Origin: Planctomycetota bacterium
Lineage (GTDB): Bacteria; Planctomycetota; Phycisphaerae; SM23-33; FEN-1343
Reading direction: 5' to 3'
NCBI GenBank assembly: GCA_013203365.1
Contig: JABMQG010000477.1
Location: 1 to 9,109 of the forward strand
Length of the DNA stretch: 9,109 nucleotides
Position numbers and translations under genes: made by a program. This document shows, piece after piece, positions 1 to 5,850 of this stretch. Position 1 is the first letter of the stretch; every line of letters starts with the position of its first letter. The notes below the pieces were generated by a model. That model did not search any database, had not been told where the DNA came from, and worked only from the letters and a program-made list of their open reading frames with translations.

Positions 1-457
1 AGATGGGCGTGTCCGCCCCAGGAGCCTATGATTGCGAGTTTCATTTGTGTTTATCTCTGTCCATATTGGCGGCCGCGTGGCTGGAAGCCGGCTGGGCCGA
101 CACCTTCGCCGGACGAAGTCACAGGTACGCGCCGGCGGCGGCAGCAAACCGATTGGCTCTGGCAACGATCTTTCAGACTACCCGGGAGTATACATCAGGC
201 CCCTACCCCGTGCCAGGTTGCCATTGCGAGGCGAACATAACGGATTTGAGAACTTCACCATGCATTTCATCGTTTGTTGAGACTCCAATTTGGCGATCCT
301 CATTTGCCAGCAGATGGGAATGGCCACAAAACCAAAGTATTCCTATTGGATTTTATAACAATTTTTGTGTGATTTATTATCCTTTGTAGTTAATGGACTT
401 GCGTTTTATGTACTGCCTACGCCTCTGAGGATTCTTCGCACAGTTTGGGTTAGTGCC
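1..457. other. Upstream stretch with no convincing gene
   Basis: All three + frames are open for part of this stretch, but none gives a protein I recognise, none has a clear ribosome binding site, and the minus strand has no long open frame. A small GC-rich hairpin (GGGCG at 5-9 pairing with CGCCC at 14-18) sits at the left edge. The first 240 bases or so are GC-rich like coding DNA. The part from about 310 to 420 is clearly AT-rich and looks like true intergenic sequence. The left part could be the degraded or truncated 3' end of a gene whose body lies outside the window, but I cannot support a call. Confidence 0.5.
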
Positions 458-470
458 TTGACAGATCAAG
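457..470. promoter_or_regulatory. Candidate operator: inverted repeat over the -35 box
   Basis: CTTGA (457-461) and TCAAG (466-470) form a perfect 5-base inverted repeat with a 4-base centre, covering the whole -35 hexamer. A protein bound here would block RNA polymerase. In addition, ATCTAG occurs twice as a direct repeat (491-496 and 507-512), 16 bases apart, across the predicted transcription start and leader. Autorepression from the promoter region is common for Rrf2-family regulators. Assigning either motif to this regulator is inference, because short repeats can arise by chance. Confidence 0.4.
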
Positions 471-486
471 AAGAATAGCCTATAAT
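458..486 (+). promoter_or_regulatory. Consensus sigma-70 promoter of the sulfur operon
   Basis: A perfect -35 box TTGACA (458-463) is followed after exactly 17 bases by a perfect -10 box TATAAT (481-486). Transcription would start near 493, leaving a leader of about 30 bases before the regulator's start codon at 525. An unmodified consensus promoter is strong by default, so it would make sense as a target for repression by the Rrf2-type protein encoded immediately downstream. Confidence 0.85.
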
Positions 487-524
487 CCCCATCTAGTTAC
501 TTGGGTATCTAGAGGTTTCTGCAA

Positions 525-974
525 ATGAATATCTCACGGAAATGTCAGTACGCGTTACGGGCGGTTTTCGAGCTGGCAAAGCGATCGGTCGGCAACCCAA
601 CGACCGTAGGGGAGATTGCTGAGGCCCAGGCTATTCCACTGAAGTTTTTGGAATTCATACTTGGCGAACTCCGTCACGGCGGGTTTGTCGAGTCCCGTCG
701 CGGCATTCACGGCGGTTATCTCCTGGCTGTGGCGCCTGGGGCCTTGTCGGTCGGCGACATTATTCGATTCGTGGACGGGCCTTTTACTCCGGTCCGGTGT
801 GTCGCTGGGGACAAAGGAACTGACTGCCCGCTGCATGGCAACTGTGCCTTCATGGGCATGTGGAGACGGGCAGGCGATGCAGTAGCGGAGGTATATGACA
901 GCACAACAGTGCAAGATCTCATAGATGAGGAGCAGGCTGCCTGTAGCGAGTACGTAGCCAGCTATTGTATCTGA
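525..974 (+). CDS. Rrf2-family transcriptional regulator, probable Fe-S sensor
   Basis: This 149-residue protein has the usual Rrf2 length. The N-terminal winged helix-turn-helix is clear: residues 1-16 resemble the family opening (MNISRKCQYALRAVFEL), followed by the TVGEIAEAQAIP recognition region and the wing RRGIHGGYLLA. Cys92, Cys101 and Cys107 lie in the loop where IscR-like members bind a [2Fe-2S] cluster, so cluster sensing is plausible. Two further cysteines sit near the C-terminus (in AACSEY and SYCI). The start is supported by AGAGG at 511-515, nine bases upstream. It is the first gene after a consensus promoter and lies 42 bases ahead of cysH, so it probably controls its own operon in response to Fe-S, redox or sulfur status. 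The family assignment is firm. The signal sensed, and whether it represses or activates, cannot be read from the sequence. Confidence 0.93.
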   Translation: MNISRKCQYALRAVFELAKRSVGNPTTVGEIAEAQAIPLKFLEFILGELRHGGFVESRRGIHGGYLLAVAPGALSVGDIIRFVDGPFTPVRCVAGDKGTDCPLHGNCAFMGMWRRAGDAVAEVYDSTTVQDLIDEEQAACSEYVASYCI

Positions 975-1016
975 TGTGCCGAGCGGGAAGCGGGGTTATT
1001 TCAAGGAGAAATAGAG

Positions 1017-1739
1017 ATGTTGCATGTAGCGGTTGAAGAAGACGTAAGGTCGTTGGTGGAAGGGTTGAACTTCAAGGAGAAGGTGGACAGGTCGTTGGGT
1101 CTGATCGAAGAGGCGTACGCTGAATACGGCGAGTCGCTGGTTGTGGCGAACAGCTTGGGCAAGGACTCGGTAGCCGTCTGGCATCTGGCGAAGCGGGTGA
1201 GCCCCGGCATCCGCGGTTTCATTGTAACCACTCGGTTCAAACCACCTCAGACGAAGCAGTTCATGCGGGAAGAGGTAAGCCGGTATCCTGAACTGGAAGT
1301 CTACAGTAACGATGAGGCGATACCTGCCAGCCTTTACGAAACGGCCCCTGACCGCTGCTGCGACATACTTAAGGTTGAACCCACGCGGCGCGCGATTGAA
1401 GGGATGCGAGTCAGATGCTGGGTAACCGGTCTTCGCTGCACCGAGGGTCGAACCCGTGTGGATTTCAAGGAGGTCGAGCGGCGTGACGCGGACCTGCTGA
1501 AACTGAACCCCATATTGATCTGGCACGAGCGTGAGGTGTGGCAGTATTTGGCTTTGAACAAGGTGGACGTCAACCCGCTGTATGCCGAAGGCTACCGCAG
1601 CCTGGGGTGCGCCCCTTGCACGAAGATCACGACTGATGCGAACGAGCGCGCCGGCAGGTGGATAGGGACGAGCAAATGCGGCGGCGAATGCGGAATTCAC
1701 ACTCGTCCTTTGAAGCTCATCGATGGAGCCGGTATTTGA
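1017..1739 (+). CDS. cysH: Adenylylsulfate (APS) reductase, thioredoxin-type, [4Fe-4S]
   Basis: This 240-residue cytoplasmic enzyme of the PAPS/APS reductase family reduces activated sulfate to sulfite, with thioredoxin or a similar donor supplying electrons. The nucleotide-binding PP-loop reads SLGKDS at residues 46-51, against the commoner SGGKDS. The pair Cys114-Cys115 and the pair Cys198/Cys201 (CAPC) are the four-cysteine set that binds [4Fe-4S] in APS-using members and is absent from E. coli-type PAPS reductase. The C-terminal ECGIH carries the catalytic Cys225. An extra Cys221 lies four residues before it (KCGGEC). Length is close to the usual 230-270. AAGGAG at 1003-1008 sits eight bases before the ATG. 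The downstream sulfite reductase would use its product. Preference for APS over PAPS is inferred from the cluster cysteines, which are a good but not perfect guide. Confidence 0.93.
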   Translation: MLHVAVEEDVRSLVEGLNFKEKVDRSLGLIEEAYAEYGESLVVANSLGKDSVAVWHLAKRVSPGIRGFIVTTRFKPPQTKQFMREEVSRYPELEVYSNDEAIPASLYETAPDRCCDILKVEPTRRAIEGMRVRCWVTGLRCTEGRTRVDFKEVERRDADLLKLNPILIWHEREVWQYLALNKVDVNPLYAEGYRSLGCAPCTKITTDANERAGRWIGTSKCGGECGIHTRPLKLIDGAGI

Positions 1740-1766
1740 AGCAGCACTTTTTATCAGAGGCCGACT

Positions 1767-1988
1767 TTGGAAACGAAAGTACGATCAATTGCAAAGGCGC
1801 TAACGTGGCGTGCTGGTGGTCTGATTGTGACTTGCTTGGTCGCCTGGATCGTCACGGGGAAGCCTCTTGTGGCCGCATCTATCGGTTTGGCGGACTCGGC
1901 GGCGAAGGTTGTAGTGTTCTACTTTCACGAGCGACTATGGTTGAGGATTCATTTTGGCCGCCTGCACCCGCCTGACTATCAGATATGA
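1767..1988 (+). CDS. DUF2061-family small membrane protein
   Basis: This 73-residue protein starts with TTG, supported by AGAGG at 1756-1760, six bases upstream. It matches the DUF2061 pattern: a basic N-terminus (ETKVRSIAKALTWR), a first hydrophobic segment at about residues 16-30, a short loop (GKP), a second hydrophobic segment at about 33-52, then the conserved FHERLW and a basic tail. Two membrane helices are therefore expected. The molecular function of the family is unknown to me. I recall DUF2061 genes lying near sulfate-assimilation genes in other bacteria, but cannot check this here. It lies between cysH (27 bases away) and the sulfite reductase, with which it shares a four-base ATGA stop/start overlap. 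That arrangement implies translational coupling and a role tied to sulfate reduction, possibly at the membrane. Confidence 0.85.
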   Translation: METKVRSIAKALTWRAGGLIVTCLVAWIVTGKPLVAASIGLADSAAKVVVFYFHERLWLRIHFGRLHPPDYQI

Positions 1989-3385
1989 GGCTGTGCGTTT
2001 CAGCGAGAGCGACAATGAACGATCAAGACAAGATCATCTTCCCTTGTGATCGCATACCGGAAGCCTCGGCGATTGCGAAATTGCTGGGGCTTGTCCGGCA
2101 ACGTCAGGACGATTTATGGATGCAGCGTGTTAAGATCCCCGGAGGCGTCCTGACGGCTGAGCAATGGCGTGCAGTCGGGCGAATCGCACTGGAATTTACG
2201 CCCGGGGCGCCGCTTCACCTGACGACCCGTCAGGACATCGAGCTTCATGACTTGACTTGTAAACAGGTTCCTTTGGTCCAGGCCATGTTGGCAGAGGCCG
2301 GGTTGACATGCCTTGGCGCCGGTGGTGACAGCCTGCGGAACGTAACTGTGTGTCCATGCTCAGGAATCCTGAACGGAGCAGTCGATCTTCACCCATTGGC
2401 CCATCAGCTTCGCCTGGCGATTGAAGATGAAGCAGGCATTCTGTCGTTGCCGAGGAAGTTTAAGATATCCCTGCTATCTTGCAGCCGGGCATGCGGGGCG
2501 CCATGGATCAATGACCTCGGCTTCGTTGTCCGACGGAAGGCAGGCCAGTACGGGTTCCGTGTGATCGGCGCCGGTTCACTGGGTTCGCGGCCCCGCACAG
2601 GGATGGTGCTGTTCGACTGGCTTGCAGTGGAGGAAGTGTTACCGGCAGCAATCGCAGCGGTGCGCGTCTTTGCCGCACACGGGGACCGCGAGCATCGGAA
2701 CCTTGCCCGCTTCAGGCACATCAGAGATCGGCTCGGCGATAAGAAGTTCATGGCGTTGATGGTGAATGAGTTTGAGACGACAAGATCTCAGCGCGTCTGG
2801 CCGAGTGCGGCCCTGACGGAATTGGAAAATGGATTTGCCGCGCATCTGATACTGACATTCCCCAACGGTGATCTCTCACCTGAAGCGGCCGAAGCCTTGG
2901 CGTGTCTTGCTGCGATAGAGGATATTTGCATCCGAATCTCTTGCCATCATAAGGTGATTGTATTAGGCAGCACTGATCAGCAACTTAGAGAGGCATTGTC
3001 GGCGTTTGATCCGCTTGGCGTGCCTGCCGAACCTCAAGCAACAATCGTCGCGTGTCCTGGCACACGGTGGTGCAAACGGGCGTTGGTGGACACAAACCGG
3101 ATTGCCAGGCGTATCGGCGTCGAACTCGGTGGAAAGCTCGCTCCCCAGATTACCGTTTGCGTATCCGGCTGTCCGAATGGCTGCGCGCACAGTGCAGTGG
3201 CAGATATCGGGCTGATCGGACAACTTGTTTCCGTCGACGGACGGAAAACGGAAGCGTTCGATCTCTTGGCGAAAGGGGGGATGGGACGGAACGACAAACT
3301 AGCCCAATGCATTGCTTCCAAACTGTCGGCCGATGAAGTTTTGGCCAAGATTGGCGGCATATGTTCAGACATGAACCACGGTTAG
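1985..3385 (+). CDS. Siroheme/[4Fe-4S] sulfite (or nitrite) reductase, ferredoxin-type
   Basis: This protein of up to 466 residues belongs to the nitrite/sulfite reductase hemoprotein family. It carries out a six-electron reduction, here most likely of sulfite to sulfide. The N-terminal ferredoxin-like half contains LTTRQDIELHDL (from residue 79) and RNVTVCPCSG (around 118-127). SCSRACGAPW follows in the first siroheme region. The C-terminal half carries the cluster-siroheme motif C-x5-C (Cys357, Cys363) and C-x3-C (Cys392, Cys396) within CVSGCPNGC. It has no flavin domain, so electrons should come from ferredoxin or a separate partner. The ATG at 1985 overlaps the DUF2061 stop. An internal ATG at 2015 (MNDQDKI) has a weak GAGAG upstream and is a real alternative, removing 10 residues. 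Sulfite is favoured over nitrite because of the adjacent APS reductase, but motifs alone do not settle it. Confidence 0.9.
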   Translation: MRLCVSARATMNDQDKIIFPCDRIPEASAIAKLLGLVRQRQDDLWMQRVKIPGGVLTAEQWRAVGRIALEFTPGAPLHLTTRQDIELHDLTCKQVPLVQAMLAEAGLTCLGAGGDSLRNVTVCPCSGILNGAVDLHPLAHQLRLAIEDEAGILSLPRKFKISLLSCSRACGAPWINDLGFVVRRKAGQYGFRVIGAGSLGSRPRTGMVLFDWLAVEEVLPAAIAAVRVFAAHGDREHRNLARFRHIRDRLGDKKFMALMVNEFETTRSQRVWPSAALTELENGFAAHLILTFPNGDLSPEAAEALACLAAIEDICIRISCHHKVIVLGSTDQQLREALSAFDPLGVPAEPQATIVACPGTRWCKRALVDTNRIARRIGVELGGKLAPQITVCVSGCPNGCAHSAVADIGLIGQLVSVDGRKTEAFDLLAKGGMGRNDKLAQCIASKLSADEVLAKIGGICSDMNHG

Positions 3386-3561
3386 ACGAACGGTGATGCC
3401 CTTGCTTCCTTTGTTAAGAAGAAAGTCGCACAAGGCCTTCGGCATACGAGGCGGATCATGGTGTTCTTGTTCGATAAATAGCACATGACGTAATGAATAC
3501 GCGATGCTTGTTTGAGCAAGCGTGCCGTTATTTGGCAGTGGGCAAAAGGAGTTTTTTAGTT

Positions 3562-4230
3562 ATGGCGACCACACGACTGATTCTAGTGGGTGGCTTCTCG
3601 GGGGCAGGCAAGACCACGTTATTGGCCCAGGCGGCCGCTCGGCTCGGTCAGCGCGGTCTGAGCGTCGGGGTCGTGACTAACAAACAGGACGAGGACCTGG
3701 TCGACACGAAGCTCCTTCAGGGTCAGGGTCTGGCGGTGCGGGAGGTCAGCGGGGGATGTTTCTGCTGCCGATTTGGCTGTCTGCTGACGGCGTCGGACCT
3801 GCTCAGCGAGGATTCGGACAAGGACGTCCTTCTGGCCGAGCCAGTCGGCAGTTGCACCGACATTTACTCGACGGTAGTCCAGCCATTGAAGGAGTTTTAC
3901 GCCTCGCGGTTCTCCGTGGCGCCGTACTCCGTGCTGGCCGACCCGACGGGCCTGCGGCAGGTGCTTGGCGTGTCGGGCAGGAACCCACTACCCAAAAAAG
4001 TCTCGGATATCTATCGCAACCAGCTCGAGGAGGCGGACCTGATCATACTGAACAAGGTGGACCTGCTATCAGGCGACCAGATTGTCGAGCTGAAGGCACT
4101 TGTGTCGGAGGCGTTCCCCGATACGCCGGTGCTGGAGATGTCGGCATTGACTGGTAATGGCATCGACTCCTGGCTGGCCTGGCTGGCAGGGGACCAGACC
4201 GATGTCGGTCGGATCGCCGACGTGGGCTAG
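3562..4230 (+). CDS. CobW/HypB/UreG-type P-loop GTPase, C-terminally truncated
   Basis: This 222-residue protein has a G3E-type GTPase core. It shows a Walker A motif GFSGAGKTT at about residues 11-19, the metal-binding CxCC motif in GGCFCC (Cys66, Cys68, Cys69), the guanine-specificity motif NKVD at 164-167, and a SALTG motif from 194. Such proteins use GTP to help insert or deliver metals (Zn, Co, Ni). The metal and client are not evident here. The ATG at 3562 is chosen because AAGGAG ends ten bases upstream. An in-frame ATG at 3493 would add 23 unconserved residues. The gene lies 176 bases after the reductase gene, so it may or may not share that transcript. It ends at a TAG, and family-like sequence continues in the same frame beyond it (see the following remnant), so the C-terminal domain has probably been lost. 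The core may still fold and hydrolyse GTP. Confidence 0.82.
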   Translation: MATTRLILVGGFSGAGKTTLLAQAAARLGQRGLSVGVVTNKQDEDLVDTKLLQGQGLAVREVSGGCFCCRFGCLLTASDLLSEDSDKDVLLAEPVGSCTDIYSTVVQPLKEFYASRFSVAPYSVLADPTGLRQVLGVSGRNPLPKKVSDIYRNQLEEADLIILNKVDLLSGDQIVELKALVSEAFPDTPVLEMSALTGNGIDSWLAWLAGDQTDVGRIADVG

Positions 4231-4290
4231 GACATTTACGCCGAGGGCAGGGCCGCGTTGAGCTGACTGAATGGGGAGGTCCGTCTGTGA
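4231..4290 (+). pseudogene. Frame-preserved remnant of the GTPase C-terminal region
   Basis: Directly after the TAG at 4228-4230, the same frame reads DIYAEGRAALS, a TGA (4264-4266), LNGEVRL and another TGA (4288-4290). From memory, related CobW-like proteins have a segment resembling D-Y-x-x-YAEGEAxLGWLN at this place. The TAG would then replace a Tyr codon (TAC to TAG) and the first TGA the Trp codon of GWLN (TGG to TGA), each one base away. Beyond 4290 the similarity stops. This looks like a decayed 3' end rather than recoding, since TGG is used normally for Trp in the neighbouring genes. Confidence 0.55.
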
Positions 4291-4301
4291 GGGCGCCTTC
4301 C

Positions 4302-4353
4302 CCGGAATTACGTGAAGACCCCCAAAAAAAATGAGCCTCCACCGTAATGCCGG
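4302..4353. repeat. Inverted repeat, 11-base arms, one mismatch
   Basis: CCGGAATTACG at 4302-4312 is matched by CGTAATGCCGG at 4343-4353, whose reverse complement is CCGGCATTACG: ten of eleven positions agree. The 30-base centre contains the C-run and A-run at 4319-4331. It may act as a stem-loop stabilising or ending one of the converging transcripts, or be the edge of a small lost element. It is not followed by a T-run on the + strand. Confidence 0.5.
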
Positions 4354-4364
4354 CGAGCGGACTA

Positions 4365-4459
4365 TTGAAAAGAACCCATGTATTTAGAAGGTGGGCAGCC
4401 GCCATATCCTAAAAGGGCATGTATCAGGCTTCCCTACGCATGGGCCTAGGTTCTTTCAA
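4365..4459. repeat. Imperfect long inverted repeat
   Basis: The left arm TTGAAAAGAACCCATG (4365-4380) resembles the reverse complement of 4439-4459, which reads TTGAAAGAACC, then five extra bases, then CCATG. The arms match over the TTGAAA, GAACC and CATG blocks but differ by small insertions. The 58-base centre has no gene. It could form a weak extended hairpin between the converging genes. Chance similarity is not excluded. Confidence 0.35.
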
Positions 4460-4637
4460 AATTCCTCTCTGTCGAGCATGGCAGAGACTCGTTGCGTGTG
4501 CATGATGAGATTCTACTAATGAATACTACAATATTATCGGCAGGCAAACCGCAGAACTTGAAGAGCGAATCGGCAGAGTGCGTTTATCCTTCCGCGACGG
4601 AACACGACGAACAGGCCAGGAGGGCGGAAGAGCGGAA

Positions 4638-5753
4638 TCAACAGATCGACTCGTACAGTTCGGCGTGTCGGGCGACAAACTGATCGACGTCGAATCTTTC
4701 CATCGCGTGGCGTCGGCCTGTCTGGCCGAGGCGGAGGCGAAGCGTGGGGTCCTCGGCCAGGCGAATGAGGGCGGCGGCGAACTGTGCGGTCGAACCACTC
4801 TTACAGAGTATGCCGGTTTGGCCGTCGGTGACGACCTCGTTGAGGCCTGGCACATTGCTGGCGACGACGGGCAGCGACGCGGCCATCGCCTCGGCGGCGG
4901 CCAGGCAGAAACCTTCCCAGCGGCTTGGTTGGCAGAGGATGTCCGCGGCGGACAGGAGGCCGGGGACGTCGTTGGTGAAGCCGAGGATACGCACGCGGCC
5001 GGCGGCTGGCGATTTTTGGGCTGAATCGGTCAGGAAGTGGCGTTGGGGCCCGTCGCCGGCGAGGACGAGGTGCAGTTTAGGGCACGTTTTGCTTTTAGTT
5101 TTGGCCGCTTGCTCGAAGGCTTCCAGGAGGACATCGGCGCCCTTTTGCTCGTTTAATCGGCCGACGAATGCGCAGAGTAGATCGTCGTCGCGGAGAGACC
5201 ATTCCTGCCGAAGTTGTGCCCGGCGAGTTGCATCGCGTGCGTAGGAGGCGATGTCGATGCCGTTGTGGATTATGGTGTACTTGCCGGGCGGCAGGCCGGT
5301 CAGTCGGCGATGGTGGTCGCGTACGCCCCGTGAGACGCACACGATGCGGTCCGCGGAGTAGGCAGCGGCCCTGGCCCATGCGAACTGCCAGGGTCGAAAC
5401 CTTCGTTCGGCGACGTGGACGGTGTGCACGACGTGTGGCAGTCCCACGGCGATTGCCGCCGGCCTGCCGACGAGGTCGGCATGGAAGAGGTGAGTGTGGA
5501 GGATATCGAATCGGCCTCGGCGGAGGATGCGGAGCAATTCGGGCCACTTGGCGATATCGAGCTTGCCACGGACCCCAAGGGCCCTGGCGGTCACGCCGGC
5601 CATTTGCAGGCGGTCCATCATTTCACCGCCACGCAGACCCACCACCTCGACGGCAAATCGTTCCGGCGGCAGGCGGGTGGCCAGTTCGTACACGCAGCGC
5701 TCGGCGCCGGCAGGTCGCAGCTCGGTTATAAGCTGGCATACGCGGATGGTCAT
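4638..5753 (-). CDS. Glycosyltransferase family 4 (GT-B fold)
   Basis: This 371-residue protein has the standard length and layout of a retaining GT4 enzyme that moves a sugar from a nucleotide donor to a lipid, glycan or other acceptor at the inner face of the membrane. The N-terminal Rossmann domain opens VCQLITELRPAGAERCVYEL, with the glycine-poor GAER loop, and carries HTHLFHAD at 86-93. The linker has IIHNGID at about 161-167. The C-terminal donor domain shows VGRLNEQKG from 197, LAGDGP at 231-236 and the E-x7-E pair Glu280/Glu288 in WEGFCLAAAEAM. No membrane segment is seen. No ribosome binding site precedes the ATG, but a -10-like TATTAT (minus strand, 5760-5765) lies six bases upstream, consistent with a leaderless transcript. 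It follows the dehydrogenase gene by 97 bases in the same direction. The sugar and acceptor cannot be deduced. Confidence 0.92.
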   Translation of the reverse strand: MTIRVCQLITELRPAGAERCVYELATRLPPERFAVEVVGLRGGEMMDRLQMAGVTARALGVRGKLDIAKWPELLRILRRGRFDILHTHLFHADLVGRPAAIAVGLPHVVHTVHVAERRFRPWQFAWARAAAYSADRIVCVSRGVRDHHRRLTGLPPGKYTIIHNGIDIASYARDATRRAQLRQEWSLRDDDLLCAFVGRLNEQKGADVLLEAFEQAAKTKSKTCPKLHLVLAGDGPQRHFLTDSAQKSPAAGRVRILGFTNDVPGLLSAADILCQPSRWEGFCLAAAEAMAASLPVVASNVPGLNEVVTDGQTGILCKSGSTAQFAAALIRLAEDPTLRLRLGQTGRRHAMERFDVDQFVARHAELYESIC

Positions 5754-5850
5754 AGTGGGATAATATAGCCGCTATGCATGCAAAGGGCACGCAGAACGCC
5801 GGGTTTTGGAAGTAGGCAGAACAGGCCTGTGGAGTTGAAGATGCGATTCT

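Larger units (their letters stand above)
4231..4637. other. Convergent intergenic stretch
   Basis: Between the GTPase (+) and the glycosyltransferase (-) this 407-base stretch holds the GTPase remnant at its left end, two imperfect inverted repeats, an A8 run at 4324-4331 and the heptamer CATGTAT twice (4378-4384 and 4419-4425). I see no RNA gene. No hairpin with an immediately following T-run forms a convincing intrinsic terminator on either strand. A 54-codon open frame beginning at 4519 lacks a proper ribosome binding site and runs into the end of the glycosyltransferase gene, so it was not called. Confidence 0.55.

Noticed and set aside
996..1700. Long minus-strand open frame (234 codons) opposite cysH
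   Set aside because: It mirrors a well-recognised APS reductase gene, gives no recognisable protein and is a by-product of the codon usage on the other strand.
3492..3530. GCTTG/CAAGC hairpin near 3504-3519 as a terminator after the sulfite reductase
   Set aside because: The stem is only about five pairs and no T-run follows, so termination is not supported.
3493..3561. Upstream in-frame ATG adding 23 residues to the GTPase
   Set aside because: The ATG at 3562 has AAGGAG ten bases upstream and begins right at the expected first strand before the P-loop. The extension looks unconserved.
4228..4290. Recoding (stop readthrough, or TGA read as Trp) of the GTPase
   Set aside because: Two different stop types (TAG and TGA) interrupt the segment, neighbouring genes use TGG for Trp and end normally, and similarity vanishes after the last stop. 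Decay is simpler.
4492..4683. Short + strand open frame between the GTPase and glycosyltransferase genes
   Set aside because: There is no proper ribosome binding site and no recognisable sequence, and its 3' part overlaps the end of the glycosyltransferase gene in antisense.
4578..5768. Several + strand open frames across the glycosyltransferase gene
   Set aside because: Their translations are Arg/Gly/Ala-rich antisense shadows of a clear GT4 protein.
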